Both the position numbers and the translations under genes were made by a program. Positions 1-10,477 of a stretch of 64,000 bases of DNA are shown here, piece by piece. The stretch is from Pantoea wallisii (lineage in GTDB: Bacteria > Pseudomonadota > Gammaproteobacteria > Enterobacterales > Enterobacteriaceae), in the NCBI RefSeq assembly GCF_002095485.1, contig NZ_MLFS01000002.1, positions 1 to 64,000 on the forward strand, given 5' to 3'. Below the pieces are notes generated by a model. That model did not search any database, was not told the DNA's origin, and was given only the letters and a program-made list of their open reading frames with translations. How positions within the stretch are numbered: position 1 is the stretch's first letter; every line of letters begins with the position of its first letter.

Positions 1-94
1 TTACCCTCCCTTCTTCCCTTAACCATCGGTACCGCTGTTTATAAGGAGCTGATTCAGTTTTGATTCTGGAGTGGCGACCTGCAGGGCTGCCAGC
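1..94 (+). repeat. Dispersed intergenic repeat, copy A
   Basis: This stretch matches a second one at 47078-47174. Shared blocks in the same order are CTCCCTTCTTCCCT, TCG.TA.CGCTGTTT.TAA, TTTTGA.T.T.GGAGTGGCGA and GCAGGGC.GCCAG. Both copies lie just beyond the 3' end of a minus-strand gene (the GAPDH gene here, argS there). The copy may extend left of the window. No coding function is visible. Confidence 0.6.
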
Positions 95-99
95 CGCCT

Positions 100-1110
100 T
101 TACAAACCGCGCTGCGCCATCAGGCGAGCCAGATCCACCAGACGGTTTGAGAAGCCCCACTCGTTATCATACCAGGCGAGGATCTTGACCAGGTTACCGC
201 CAATTACCAGCGTTGACAGACCATCAATAATCGACGAACGGGGATCGCCCTGGTAATCACTCGACACCAGCGGTTCATCGCTGTAACCGAGAATACCGTG
301 CAACGGGCCTTCCGCCGCGGCGGCTTTAAATGCTTCATTCACCTCTTCGGCGGTGACATCGCGCTTCAGCGTCACGGTCAAATCGACGATAGAGACCACC
401 GGCACCGGCACGCGCAGCGAATAGCCGGTCAGACGGCCGTCCAGCTCGGGAATAACGCGCCCCAGCGCCTTCGCGGCACCGCTGGAGTAAGGCACAATCG
501 ACAGCGCCGCCGCCCGCGCACCGCGCAGATCTTTCTCCGGCTGATCGTGCAGGGCCTGGCTGTTGGTATAGGCGTGCGTGGTGTTCATCAGGCCGTGTTC
601 AATACCAAACGCCTGATGCAGGACCTGCGCCGCCGGTGCCAGGCCATTGGTGGTGCAGCTGCCGTTGCTCACCACAAAGTGCTGCTGCGGATCGTAATGC
701 TGGTCATTAACGCCCATCACAATGGTCAGGTCGTCATTTTTGCCGGGCGCAGAGATGATCACGCGCTTCGCACCGCCATGCGTAATGTGTACTGCAGCTT
801 TATCGCGCTCGGTAAAGAAGCCGGTGGCTTCAATCACGATATCTACCCCAACATCGGCCCAGCGAATGTTGGCGGGATCGCGCTCGCTGAACACGCGCAC
901 CGCTCTATCGTCAATGCGCAGCTCGCCTTCACCGGCCGTAACCTCTGCCGGTAAGCGACCCAGCAGGGAGTCGTGTTTCAGCAGATGCGCCAGCGTTTTG
1001 CTGTCAGTAAGGTCATTGATAGCGACGATCTTGATGTCATCGCTGCCCAGTGCTGCGCGGAATACGTTACGTCCGATACGGCCAAAGCCGTTAATGCCTA
1101 CCTTGATCAT
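100..1110 (-). CDS. gap: Glyceraldehyde-3-phosphate dehydrogenase paralogue (class I)
   Basis: The 336-residue product is a phosphorylating GAPDH, converting glyceraldehyde 3-phosphate and NAD(P) to 1,3-bisphosphoglycerate. The N-terminal Rossmann motif GINGFGRIGR (residues 5-14), Asp33 of the dinucleotide site, catalytic Cys152 and His179 are visible. It is clearly not the usual enterobacterial GapA: the active-site loop reads SCTTNG, where most GAPDHs have a second cysteine (SCTTNC), and the sequence is closer to Gram-positive or GapB-like enzymes. A good AAGGAG site precedes the ATG. The upstream gene on the same strand encodes a GlxA-like regulator. Cofactor preference cannot be settled by eye, so this could serve gluconeogenesis or a side pathway. 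Confidence 0.9.
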   Translation of the reverse strand: MIKVGINGFGRIGRNVFRAALGSDDIKIVAINDLTDSKTLAHLLKHDSLLGRLPAEVTAGEGELRIDDRAVRVFSERDPANIRWADVGVDIVIEATGFFTERDKAAVHITHGGAKRVIISAPGKNDDLTIVMGVNDQHYDPQQHFVVSNGSCTTNGLAPAAQVLHQAFGIEHGLMNTTHAYTNSQALHDQPEKDLRGARAAALSIVPYSSGAAKALGRVIPELDGRLTGYSLRVPVPVVSIVDLTVTLKRDVTAEEVNEAFKAAAAEGPLHGILGYSDEPLVSSDYQGDPRSSIIDGLSTLVIGGNLVKILAWYDNEWGFSNRLVDLARLMAQRGL

Positions 1111-1187
1111 GATTGACTCCTTTGTGAAGTAATTGCAGTCACTGTAGGCCTGGCGGACTCTGGCGTAAACGACAAAAAAGGATCACT

Positions 1188-2168
1188 TTACGCCATTTTG
1201 CGGCAGTGGAAGCGCTGGCGATATTCACCCGGCGTAAGATGCAGCTGCCGCTCAAAACTGCGGCGCAGGTTGATGCTGCTGCCAAAGCCGGTTGCCATGG
1301 CGATACGCTCCAGCGTCTCGGTGCTCTGCTCCAGCCGCTGCCGGGCCGCTGCCAGACGAGCTTCCGCCACGTAGCGCGCCGGCGAGACGCCGGTTTCCCG
1401 GGTAAACACGCGGGTAAAGTTGCGCGGACTCATGGCAACCTCGGCGGCCAGTCTTTCCACCGACAGATCGTCCGCAAGGTGGCCGCCGATCCAACTCTGC
1501 AGTTGGCTAATCGGGCCGGTATCACTGGCCGGTTGCAGATGGAAGCGGCTGAACTGCATCTGTCCGCCCGGGCGCCGCAGATACATCACCATATCCTGCG
1601 CAATGTCGCGCGCCACGCTGAAGCCAAAATCCTCTTCCACCAGCGCTAATGTCAGGTCAAAACCAGAGCTGACACCGCCGGATGTCCAGATGGGGCCGTC
1701 CTGAATATACAGCGGGCCGCTTTCCACCTGTACGCGTGGATAGCGCGTCTGCAACGTCTCCAGCAGCCGCCAGTGGCTGGTAGCGCGGCGACCATCCAGC
1801 AAGCCCGCCTCCGCCAGCAGCAGGGAGGCGCCGCAAATTGAGACGACGCGCCGCGCCTGTGGTGCCGCCAGCCGGACAAAGTCCACCACCATGTTGCCCT
1901 CTTCGACGCTGTCGCCGCGTCCTGTAATCATGATGGTATCCCAGGCGGCGCGCGGATCGAGCTCCGCCAGCTTGAGGTCCGCCAGCAGGTTCAGGCCGGA
2001 CTGGCCGTGAATAACCTGATGTGGTTGCGTGGTGGCAATACTGATGCGATAGCGTGGCTGGTCAACGCCCACCGGCAGGTGCAGATTGGCGTGCATGAGG
2101 ATATCGGCGATGCCCGCCGCTTCGAACAGCATGCCGCCGTCCGGTACAATAATCAGAAAGGTTTTCAT
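1188..2168 (-). CDS. GlxA-family transcriptional regulator (DJ-1/PfpI + AraC HTH)
   Basis: The 326-residue protein has an N-terminal DJ-1/PfpI amidotransferase-like domain (about 1-175) with the nucleophile-elbow cysteine at about residue 112 (SICGAS). A C-terminal AraC-type double helix-turn-helix (about 225-320) includes the MSPRNFTRVF and ATGFGSS elements typical of the family. Such proteins are DNA-binding activators; the effector is unknown here. It lies 77 nt upstream of the GAPDH gene on the same strand, so the two may be cotranscribed or the regulator may control its neighbour (inference). Confidence 0.88.
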   Translation of the reverse strand: MKTFLIIVPDGGMLFEAAGIADILMHANLHLPVGVDQPRYRISIATTQPHQVIHGQSGLNLLADLKLAELDPRAAWDTIMITGRGDSVEEGNMVVDFVRLAAPQARRVVSICGASLLLAEAGLLDGRRATSHWRLLETLQTRYPRVQVESGPLYIQDGPIWTSGGVSSGFDLTLALVEEDFGFSVARDIAQDMVMYLRRPGGQMQFSRFHLQPASDTGPISQLQSWIGGHLADDLSVERLAAEVAMSPRNFTRVFTRETGVSPARYVAEARLAAARQRLEQSTETLERIAMATGFGSSINLRRSFERQLHLTPGEYRQRFHCRKMA

Positions 2169-2390
2169 GGCGTAAAATGTACCTTTACCATGAAAGATGT
2201 CAACGCATGATTATGCGCTTCACACATATTCGGGCATCGCCGGAACTTCACTGTCCGTCTGTGATTTCCAGGACAGATCAGCCCGCGCGACCACTGCTAA
2301 CGCTCGAAAAGCACGGGTGATTATGCTAGCGTCTGGCTATCTGGCCGTGCCCTCTGCGCGGCCATCATCGGGTATCAGACAGGAAAGATT

Positions 2391-2828
2391 ATGGATAATC
2401 ACTCAGGGAAGCACGCCACCTCCACGGACACGCTCACCGTGTCCTGTCACCTCTATAACCGCACGTCTGTTTTCATTGCCACACTGCTGGGCTCCGTACT
2501 GGCAGGCGGCGTGCTCATGGCGTGGAATTATCAGCGTACCGGACAGCCCACGCAGGCGAAAAAAGCCTGGCTCTATGGCTTCTGTGGTTTGCTCGCGACC
2601 TGTATCGCCTCGCTCTATATTCCGGCTAACATTCCCGGGCCGGCGATTGTCGTGCCGCTGGCATTTGCCATGTCCGTCATCCATCAGCATGTTCAGGGCG
2701 ACATGCTAAAGCGTCATTTGCATCACGGTGGCCAGCTGGCATCGAAATGGCGAGCGGCTGGCGTGGGCTGCATGACGATGCTGGCTATTATGCTGGTGCT
2801 AATGATGATCTATAGCGTAGTGCGCTGA
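2391..2828 (+). CDS. Hypothetical four-helix inner-membrane protein
   Basis: The 145-residue protein is not recognised. It has a polar N-terminus of about 26 residues and four hydrophobic stretches near residues 27-47, 62-80, 83-99 and 122-143, so it should be an inner-membrane protein. A purine-rich AGGAAAG site sits a few bases before the ATG. Its stop is about 5 nt before the DUF817 gene, so the two very probably form an operon. No catalytic or ligand motif was seen; function is unknown. Confidence 0.75.
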   Translation: MDNHSGKHATSTDTLTVSCHLYNRTSVFIATLLGSVLAGGVLMAWNYQRTGQPTQAKKAWLYGFCGLLATCIASLYIPANIPGPAIVVPLAFAMSVIHQHVQGDMLKRHLHHGGQLASKWRAAGVGCMTMLAIMLVLMMIYSVVR

Positions 2829-2833
2829 CCACC

Positions 2834-3676
2834 ATGATGGATAATCCTTTTGATCGGTTTTTAATGCATCCGCCGGCTACGCGGCTGACGGGCATGGCTC
2901 GCTTTGGTCTCGATTTTCTCTGGTTCGGCATCAAAGAGCTGCGTGCCTGCCTATTTGCCGGCCTGTTCTTTGTCGCTATCTTCTCTGTACCGCGTGCTGG
3001 CCTGTTTGGTATAGCGCGCTATGACGTACTGCTGCTGATTGCGCTGGCGATTCAGCTAATGATGATCGCCGTCCGGCTGGAGAGCTGGGATGAGTTGAAA
3101 GCCATTACGCTTTTTCATTTGCTTGGTTTTGCGCTGGAATTATTTAAAACCTCCTCAGCGATTGGCTCGTGGCACTACCCGGACGATGCGTGGAGTAAAA
3201 TCGGCGGCGTGCCGCTATTTAGCGGCTTTATGTACGCCGCCGTCGGGAGCTATATTATTCAGTGCTGGCGATTAATGGACCTGAAAATACGTCACCATCC
3301 GCCGATTTTGTTTGCCGTTCTGCTCTCACTGGCGTTATATGCCAACTTCTTCACCCATCATTTTATCGGCGATTATCGCTGGCACATTGCCTGTATTGCG
3401 CTTGGCCTGTATGCACGTTCAGAGGTGATTTTTACCCCTTACGATCGCCCTTACCGGATGCCGCTGCTGGTGGCATTTATTCTGATCGGCTTTTTTATCT
3501 GGCTGGCAGAGAATCTCGGTACGCTGTTTGGCGTATGGCAATATCCTAATCAGATAGGGGCATGGGCCACCGTGCATGTGGGGAAGTGGGGCGCCTGGTC
3601 GCTACTGGTGATGATGACATTTACCATCACGCTGTTTCTGAAGGACATTAAGCAGCGGGTACATATTGCTCAGTGA
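2834..3676 (+). CDS. DUF817 family integral membrane protein
   Basis: The 280-residue polytopic membrane protein resembles the DUF817 (COG3739) family, with conserved segments such as ELFKTSSAIGSWHYP, GGVPLFSGFMYAAVGSYI and WLAENLGTLFGVWQYP. About seven to eight hydrophobic segments are visible. The function of the family is not established. Two in-frame ATG codons (2834 and 2837) are both possible starts. It follows the unknown four-helix membrane protein with almost no gap, suggesting cotranscription. Confidence 0.85.
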   Translation: MMDNPFDRFLMHPPATRLTGMARFGLDFLWFGIKELRACLFAGLFFVAIFSVPRAGLFGIARYDVLLLIALAIQLMMIAVRLESWDELKAITLFHLLGFALELFKTSSAIGSWHYPDDAWSKIGGVPLFSGFMYAAVGSYIIQCWRLMDLKIRHHPPILFAVLLSLALYANFFTHHFIGDYRWHIACIALGLYARSEVIFTPYDRPYRMPLLVAFILIGFFIWLAENLGTLFGVWQYPNQIGAWATVHVGKWGAWSLLVMMTFTITLFLKDIKQRVHIAQ

Positions 3677-3715
3677 GGTCAACGGCAATCCGTTGCCGGC
3701 GGATTATCAGTAGGA

Positions 3716-3988
3716 TCAGTGATAGTTAACCGTCACGATCTGCACGCTGCGCTGATGCACCGCATGCACACTACCCAGATTGTAAGGCAGCGCCTGGGCG
3801 CGGGCGGTAAGTTGCAGTGGCAGGGTATGCATCACGCCACCCCGCGTGCAATGCAAGGCCGGTCGCTGAGTGTTGGCTGATTTACAGGTGTCATCAATGA
3901 CTGCACCGCTGAATGTCACCTGGCCGCCCGCTGCGCACACGGCGTGGCTGGTGGCAAACAGTAAAGGAAGCAGAAGTCGCTTTTTCAT
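3716..3988 (-). CDS. Small secreted protein, fimbrial-subunit-like N-terminus
   Basis: The product of about 90 residues starts MKKRLLLPLLFATSHAVCA, a Sec signal peptide with likely cleavage after VCA. The mature start (GGQVTFSGAVIDDTC) resembles the first strand of chaperone-usher pilin subunits, but the protein is far too short for a pilin, and no usher or chaperone gene is near. Two further cysteines could form disulfides. An upstream ATG at 4003 is open, but GAGGAAAG sits 7 nt before the ATG at 3988, so that start is chosen. Function unknown. Confidence 0.65.
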   Translation of the reverse strand: MKKRLLLPLLFATSHAVCAAGGQVTFSGAVIDDTCKSANTQRPALHCTRGGVMHTLPLQLTARAQALPYNLGSVHAVHQRSVQIVTVNYH

Positions 3989-4138
3989 CGTGTCTTTCCT
4001 CATCAGATTTGAAGACGGTATCGCGTGAATTCACCACGGGAACTGCATAAGTATACTCAGCGCAGCGATAATCTGATTGAGGGAATAGGTGACAAAAGGG
4101 AGTGCGTGGCGGGTATTAGGCTGGCGTAAAGAGCAGAT

Positions 4139-4165
4139 AAAAAAATCCACGCCGGAGCGTGGATT
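4139..4165 (-). terminator. Rho-independent terminator of ychF
   Basis: On the minus strand a perfect 9-bp stem AATCCACGC/GCGTGGATT with a 4-nt loop is followed by a run of U. It lies 18 nt after the ychF stop codon. Confidence 0.9.
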
Positions 4166-4182
4166 ATGGGGCAGTGGGTGAA

Positions 4183-5274
4183 TCAGACGTTAAACAGGAA
4201 GTTCATCACATCGCCATCTTTAACGATGTAGTCTTTCCCTTCTGAACGCATCTTACCGGCCTCTTTCGCACCCTGTTCACCTTTATAGGCAACGAAGTCA
4301 TCAAATGCGATGGTTTGGGCGCGGATAAAGCCTTTCTCGAAGTCGGTGTGGATTTTACCGGCGGCCTGCGGTGCAGTTGCGCCCACCGGAATAGTCCAGG
4401 CACGTACCTCTTTCACGCCTGCGGTGAAATAGGTCTGCAGATTGAGCAGGGCATAACCGGCGCGAATCACGCGGTTCAGGCCTGGCTCTTCCAGACCCAG
4501 CTCGGCCATAAACTCGTCGCGTTCTTCATCGTCCAGTTCTGCGATATCAGACTCCACCGCGGCACACACCGGCACCACCACAGAACCTTCCGCTTCAGCA
4601 ATCGCGCGCACCTGATCCAGATACGGGTTGTTTTCGAAACCGTCTTCGTTAACGTTGGCGATGTACATGGTGGGCTTCAGCGTCAGGAAGCTCAGGTAGC
4701 GGATGGCCGCTTTCTCATCGGCATCCAGCTGCAGCGAGCGCAGCATACCGGCATTTTCCAGATGTGGCAGGCACTTCTCCAGCGCAGCCAGCTCCGCTTT
4801 AGCGTCTTTGTCGCCGCCTTTGGCTTTTTTCTGGCAACGCTGAATCGCGCGTTCGCAGGTGTCGAGATCCGACAGTGCCAGCTCAGTATTGATCACGTCA
4901 ATATCTTCCGCCGGATTCACTTTGCCTGAGACGTGAATGATGTTGTCGTTCTCGAAGCAGCGCACCACGTGACCAATCGCTTCGGTTTCACGGATGTTGG
5001 TCAGGAACTGGTTGCCCAGACCTTCACCTTTCGAGGCACCTTTCACCAGGCCGGCAATATCGACGAACTCCATGGTGGTGGGCACAACGCGCTGCGGCTT
5101 GACGATCTCGCTCAGCTGATCGAGGCGCAGATCGGGCATCGGTACTACGCCGGTGTTAGGCTCGATGGTGCAGAACGGAAAGTTGGCTGCTTCGATACCC
5201 GCTTTGGTCAGCGCATTAAACAGGGTGGATTTACCGACGTTCGGCAGGCCCACAATACCGCATTTAAATCCCAT
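4183..5274 (-). CDS. ychF: Redox-regulated ATPase YchF (Obg family)
   Basis: The 363-residue cytoplasmic P-loop protein is the bacterial YchF/OLA1 orthologue, which prefers ATP and binds ribosomes. The P-loop GLPNVGKST is at residues 8-16, DIAG at the G3 position, and NVNED replaces the NKxD guanine motif, consistent with ATP preference. The C-terminal TGS domain ends MNFLFNV. Length matches the family. GAAAGG precedes the ATG. It follows pth as in E. coli, and its own terminator lies just downstream. Confidence 0.98.
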   Translation of the reverse strand: MGFKCGIVGLPNVGKSTLFNALTKAGIEAANFPFCTIEPNTGVVPMPDLRLDQLSEIVKPQRVVPTTMEFVDIAGLVKGASKGEGLGNQFLTNIRETEAIGHVVRCFENDNIIHVSGKVNPAEDIDVINTELALSDLDTCERAIQRCQKKAKGGDKDAKAELAALEKCLPHLENAGMLRSLQLDADEKAAIRYLSFLTLKPTMYIANVNEDGFENNPYLDQVRAIAEAEGSVVVPVCAAVESDIAELDDEERDEFMAELGLEEPGLNRVIRAGYALLNLQTYFTAGVKEVRAWTIPVGATAPQAAGKIHTDFEKGFIRAQTIAFDDFVAYKGEQGAKEAGKMRSEGKDYIVKDGDVMNFLFNV

Positions 5275-5383
5275 GGTCTGATTACCTTTCTCACTGAGTG
5301 TGCAGCGCTGCTGGCAGCGCCGACTGATTCAAAAAATTTCGCGCATTATACACAGAATTACCTGCGGCGGCGCGGGAATTGGC

Positions 5384-5971
5384 TTAGCTGGCTTTGAACG
5401 CGTGCAGGCGGTTCATGGCTTTGATTTTATCCTCTTTCAGCCACAGCTCGGTACAACGCACCGCCTCATCCACTGCATCATCAATCAGTTTTTGCTCGCT
5501 GGCCGGCGGTTTACCCAGCACAAAGCCGGTCACTTTATTGCGATCGCCCGGATGACCGATTCCGACGCGCAGACGGTGGAAGTTATTGTTATTGCCAAGC
5601 TTGCTGATGATGTCTTTTAAACCGTTGTGGCCACCATGGCCGCCGCCCTGTTTCAATTTAGCCACGCCCGGCGGCAGATCCATCTCATCATGCGCCACCA
5701 GAATCTCTTCCGGCGTAATGCGATAAAAAGTTGCCATCGCCGCAACGGCTTTACCGCTCAGGTTCATGAAAGTGGTTGGCACCAGCAGACGCACATCTTC
5801 ACCCGCCAGCGACAGGCGTGCGGTATAGCCGAAAAACTTCGGCTCCTCTTTTAAGGACTGATTGTGGCGGCTGGCGAGCAAATCGACGTACCAGGCACCG
5901 GCGTTATGGCGCGTTGCGGCGTATTCAGCGCCGGGATTAGCCAGCCCGACAATCAGTTTAATGCTGCTCAC
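5384..5971 (-). CDS. pth: Peptidyl-tRNA hydrolase
   Basis: Pth releases peptides from peptidyl-tRNA that dropped off the ribosome. The frame is open further upstream to 6034, but homology begins at [13 protein letters not shown], and a GTG at 5971 with AGGA about 8 nt before it gives a 195-residue protein, matching the usual 194. Catalytic Asn12 and His22 (TRHNAG) and the aspartate of [11 protein letters not shown] are present. pth lies about 110 nt upstream of ychF on the same strand and is divergent from ychH, the standard enterobacterial arrangement. Confidence 0.97.
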   Translation of the reverse strand: MSSIKLIVGLANPGAEYAATRHNAGAWYVDLLASRHNQSLKEEPKFFGYTARLSLAGEDVRLLVPTTFMNLSGKAVAAMATFYRITPEEILVAHDEMDLPPGVAKLKQGGGHGGHNGLKDIISKLGNNNNFHRLRVGIGHPGDRNKVTGFVLGKPPASEQKLIDDAVDEAVRCTELWLKEDKIKAMNRLHAFKAS

Positions 5972-6233
5972 GATGTTTATCCTGTCTTGCTGCGGAAAGG
6001 GCGATAGTTTACTGCCTGGCGGCAGGGATGACAAAGGGCGCTGCCGGTTATTGGTGTCGCGACGTGATTAATCAATTTCTATCGAAATCAAGGCGCTGGC
6101 GGTAAAGTTTTGTCAGAGATTGTGAAAAATGTGTGATCCTGTCCGCAACGTCAGGGCCAGTCATTGCCTAAACTTATAGCAAATTAACCTTACGTGCTGT
6201 TTTTTGCTTTGCTCAAATGGATGGAGGTGAATC

Positions 6234-6512
6234 ATGAAACGTCAACACTGCCGTGTTATGGGCAATGGCCTGATGTGTCTCGGCTTACTGACAATGGTAC
6301 TTGGCGTCAGTTATTCAATCATCAATCAGTTGCCTTCGGTCAATCTGCCGCAGTTCCTCGCGCATGGGGCGATGTTCAGCATCTTCGTAGGGGCGTTGCT
6401 ATGGCTGGCAGGCGCACGCGTGAGCGGGCGTGAAAAAGTGGAAGATCGCTATTACTGGCTACGCCACTACGGTGATAAACGCTGCCGCCGTAATCATCAC
6501 TCTTCTCATTAA
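6234..6512 (+). CDS. ychH: Stress-induced protein YchH
   Basis: The 92-residue inner-membrane protein matches E. coli YchH: LGLLTMVLGVSYSIINQLP, FAHGA-like and IFVGALLWLAGARV segments, then a basic tail (DKRCRR). Two transmembrane helices are predicted by eye. YchH is linked in E. coli to stress survival and biofilm formation. GGAGGTGAATC precedes the ATG. It is divergent from pth, and its stop codon overlaps that of the convergent GGDEF gene by 4 nt. Confidence 0.95.
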   Translation: MKRQHCRVMGNGLMCLGLLTMVLGVSYSIINQLPSVNLPQFLAHGAMFSIFVGALLWLAGARVSGREKVEDRYYWLRHYGDKRCRRNHHSSH

Positions 6513-7684
6513 GAGGCCACTGCGGTACTCATCAACTCCGGGTGCCCGACATAGTGCTCAATACGGTTACGGCCGCTGGCTTTAGCGCGATACAGCGCTT
6601 CATCAGCCAGCGCCAGCAGGGCAGGGAACGCCTGATGCGGCAGGCTGGCGGTGGCGAATCCGATACTCACCGTATAACAGATGTCGTTAGGTTGCGACAG
6701 CTGTGTCGCCAGACGGATACGCTCACAAACCCGTCGGGCCTGCTCACTGTCGCCCGGCAGCAGCGCGGCGAACTCCTCGCCGCCCAGCCGGGCAAAATGG
6801 CTCTCACCGGGTAACAACGCTTTTACCACCTGACAAAAATCAATCAGCACCCGATCGCCCTGCAGATGGCCGTAATGATCATTGATGCTTTTGAAGTGGT
6901 CGAGATCAAACAGTACGGCGGTGTAAATGTAGGGTTTTGGCTGGCGACTTTGACGCATAATCAATCGCTCCGCCTGCTCAAACAGCGCACGCCGGTTCCA
7001 GACGCTGGTAAGCGGATCATGTAAGGATGCCAGCTTATGGGCAAGCTGAGTACGTTCATTAACCATCGCCAGAATGGTGAAGGCCAGCCCAATGACAAAC
7101 AGAATGGACTCAAGGATCACGTACACCGAAAAGCCCGATCCGCCAATCGCGCCCCGTACCGGCGTCGCCACCGCATCGTCCAGAAATATACGCGCAACGT
7201 GAAACAGCAGGTGGATCCACAGCAGAATTTGCGCCGGCCAGAAGGTCACCGGGAGCGTGGCGCGCGATTGCCACAGCAGACGAATCAGTGCGCCCGTATA
7301 GATAATGCACAACAGGCACATCATCAGTACGCGTTTAGGCGGATCATAATAGAACTGCGGAAACAGGCACAAAACTGCCCAGAGCAGCGCGCCGCATAGC
7401 CAGCTCACTCCCAGGGGCTGCTGGCAGAAGGTACGAAAGGCGCTGAGCAGGCCGCCATAGGCCAGCAGCATCACGACGTTACCGGCAGCAATCGGCAGGA
7501 AGTGCAGGCCGGCACTGCGCAGGCTGCTCAGGAAAACCGCACCAAGCGTTAGCACCAGTGCCAGCGTGGTGAAGCCAAGCACGCGATCGTATTGCGCGCC
7601 CACCCAGGCGAAAACCAGAATGATGCTCAGAAACCCCAGCACGTAGAGCTCACAAATAAACAGTGTGTAGATGTCGAGCGTCAT
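6509..7684 (-). CDS. Membrane-anchored GGDEF diguanylate cyclase
   Basis: The protein has six to seven hydrophobic helices over about the first 200 residues, then a GGDEF domain with ARLGGEEF as the active-site loop, DLDHFKSINDHYGH as the substrate-binding segment, and a family-typical end (ADEALYRAKASGRN). It should make cyclic di-GMP from two GTP. The RxxD inhibitory site five residues before GGEEF is absent (PGESHF instead), so product inhibition through it is unlikely. An upstream GTG (7726) is in frame, but the ATG at 7684 opens directly on the first helix. It occupies the place of dauA between ychH and prs in E. coli. Confidence 0.9.
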   Translation of the reverse strand: MTLDIYTLFICELYVLGFLSIILVFAWVGAQYDRVLGFTTLALVLTLGAVFLSSLRSAGLHFLPIAAGNVVMLLAYGGLLSAFRTFCQQPLGVSWLCGALLWAVLCLFPQFYYDPPKRVLMMCLLCIIYTGALIRLLWQSRATLPVTFWPAQILLWIHLLFHVARIFLDDAVATPVRGAIGGSGFSVYVILESILFVIGLAFTILAMVNERTQLAHKLASLHDPLTSVWNRRALFEQAERLIMRQSRQPKPYIYTAVLFDLDHFKSINDHYGHLQGDRVLIDFCQVVKALLPGESHFARLGGEEFAALLPGDSEQARRVCERIRLATQLSQPNDICYTVSIGFATASLPHQAFPALLALADEALYRAKASGRNRIEHYVGHPELMSTAVAS

Positions 7685-7871
7685 AGTGGTCGGAGTTCTC
7701 AGCAAAAGTGTGGAGGAAAATACCACTAATCACTGGACCACAAAAGTGCGGAAGCAGGCGTCAGAGAAAAAGAGTGGAAGGCTGCAAGAATAGCGGGATT
7801 AAGCGCAATTTATCGCGCAAATATCTTCGGTGAAAGCGGCTTAATCGGTCAATAAGCCCAACGCGGAAATG

Positions 7872-7896
7872 AAAAAACCGGGCGCGAGGCCCGGTT
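7872..7896 (-). terminator. Rho-independent terminator of prs
   Basis: On the minus strand an 8-bp stem AACCGGGC/GCCCGGTT with a 5-nt loop is followed by six U. It lies 12 nt after the prs stop. Confidence 0.9.
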
Positions 7897-7908
7897 AACG
7901 ACGAACGA

Positions 7909-8895
<987 letters not shown>

Positions 8896-8981
8896 TCAAA
8901 AATAACCGGCGAATACATTTGAGCCTGTTCATACGGGTGTGTTAATGCGCAATGTGCAGTATCTGGAACAGGGTGACACTG

Positions 8982-9851
8982 TCACGCATACGCTTTGAGC
9001 CCGGAAAGGGTGCGCTGCAACGGCGAGAGATTAAGCCCGCGCGCCACAAATCCGCATATCCATTTCGGGGCAAGCTCCAGCACCTGACGAGCAGCAGCCT
9101 CGGTGTCAAATTCAGCAAACACACAGGCGCCGGTGCCAGTCAGGCGCGACGGCGCGTATTCTAGCAGCCAGGAAAGCAGCGCATCAACCTCGCGAAAACG
9201 TTTTCTTGCCACAGCTTCACAATCATTATGAAAAGGGCGCTGCAGCAGTTCATCTAATGTGCGTATTGGTGAATTGCGCGTCAGGTCGGCATCACGGAAG
9301 ATATCCGGCGTTGCAATGCTGACGCCGGGATGCGCCACCAGATACCACTTTTCCACCGGTTCGACGGGGTGCAACTGCTCGCCCACGCCTTCGGCAAACG
9401 CCGCCTGGCCGCGGACAAACACTGGCACATCGGCACCCAGTGATACGCCAGTCGCCGCCAGCTCATCCACGCTCAGACCGGCCTGCCATAAGTGATTCAG
9501 CGCGACCAGCACCGTCGCGGCATCCGAAGAGCCGCCGCCCAGACCACCGCCCATCGGCAGGCGTTTCTCCAGCGCGATACGCGCACCTGCATCGGCGCGC
9601 ACGGTACCTTTATCCTGTGCCGCCTGTTTCAGCGCCAGGGCAGCGCGCACGATCAGGTTGTCTTGATCGGCCACGCCCGCGAGGGGTGTCAGCAGCGTAA
9701 TATGACCGCTGCTGTCCGGGATAATCTCCAGCGTGTCGCCGTAATCCAGAAACTGAAACAGCGTTTGCAGGTTGTGATAGCCGTCCGGGCGACGGCCGGT
9801 GATGTAGAGAAACAGGTTCAGTTTTGCCGGAGCAGGCCAGGTGGTGATCAT
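8982..9851 (-). CDS. ispE: 4-diphosphocytidyl-2-C-methyl-D-erythritol kinase
   Basis: IspE phosphorylates CDP-ME in the MEP pathway of isoprenoid synthesis. The 289-residue GHMP kinase has N-terminal [12 protein letters not shown] (catalytic Lys), the glycine-rich ATP loop [13 protein letters not shown] near residue 100 and the C-terminal LTGTGACVF motif. Its ATG overlaps the lolB stop by 4 nt (ATGA), so translation is coupled in a lolB-ispE unit. Confidence 0.97.
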   Translation of the reverse strand: MITTWPAPAKLNLFLYITGRRPDGYHNLQTLFQFLDYGDTLEIIPDSSGHITLLTPLAGVADQDNLIVRAALALKQAAQDKGTVRADAGARIALEKRLPMGGGLGGGSSDAATVLVALNHLWQAGLSVDELAATGVSLGADVPVFVRGQAAFAEGVGEQLHPVEPVEKWYLVAHPGVSIATPDIFRDADLTRNSPIRTLDELLQRPFHNDCEAVARKRFREVDALLSWLLEYAPSRLTGTGACVFAEFDTEAAARQVLELAPKWICGFVARGLNLSPLQRTLSGLKAYA

Positions 9852-10477
9852 TGCGTGGTCCAGCTATCCATACGCAGTTTGATGCGCTGATCGCCTTCGG
9901 TCAGCTCCAGGTTGGCCGGCAGCGGCGGGTTCACTTTGCTGTCGTAGCCTGAAATATTTACTTTCCACTGCTGACCGTTACGGCTGTAATTCAGGCTCTG
10001 CAGCTGGTACTGGCCGTTGAGCTGGTAATCCGTGGCATCGCCAGGCAGGCCCATCATCCACTGACGCAGGTTCGCCAGCGGAATGTCCATGCCTGTCAGC
10101 TGCGAGATCATCTTCTCCGCATCATTGCTGACGTAGCGCTTGCCCTTGTTATCAACGATCTGCACCACAGAGCCCTGCGCATCCAGCTGCAGTTCGGTAC
10201 TGCCCAGCGGATTGGTGAGCAACAGGCGATAGCGATCGGCGGCGGTTTGCTGCCAGTTAAAGCGCGCATACACTTTCTGCTTGTCAGAGAGATAAGCAAA
10301 CGCGCCGCGCGTCTGATACTGGCTGATCTTCGCAACAGCCTGCTGGTGCTGCTGCCACTGCGGAGATGTCGTGCTGGGACCAGGACCCTGCTGGGGTTTG
10401 TTGATGCTACAGGCTGCCAGCAATACGCTGGCGAGGGGCAAAAGGCGCAACAGCTTGCGCGGGGGCAAATGCATCAC
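9848..10477 (-). CDS. lolB: Outer-membrane lipoprotein receptor LolB
   Basis: LolB takes lipoproteins from LolA and inserts them in the outer membrane. The 209-residue precursor has a type II signal peptide with lipobox LLAAC (Cys about residue 23) followed by Ser, not Asp, as expected for outer-membrane sorting. [14 protein letters not shown] and [13 protein letters not shown] match the family. The start is GTG at 10477, with AGGAG 8 nt upstream; an ATG at 10474 is also possible. It is divergent from hemA, as in E. coli. Confidence 0.96.
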   Translation of the reverse strand: MMHLPPRKLLRLLPLASVLLAACSINKPQQGPGPSTTSPQWQQHQQAVAKISQYQTRGAFAYLSDKQKVYARFNWQQTAADRYRLLLTNPLGSTELQLDAQGSVVQIVDNKGKRYVSNDAEKMISQLTGMDIPLANLRQWMMGLPGDATDYQLNGQYQLQSLNYSRNGQQWKVNISGYDSKVNPPLPANLELTEGDQRIKLRMDSWTTQ

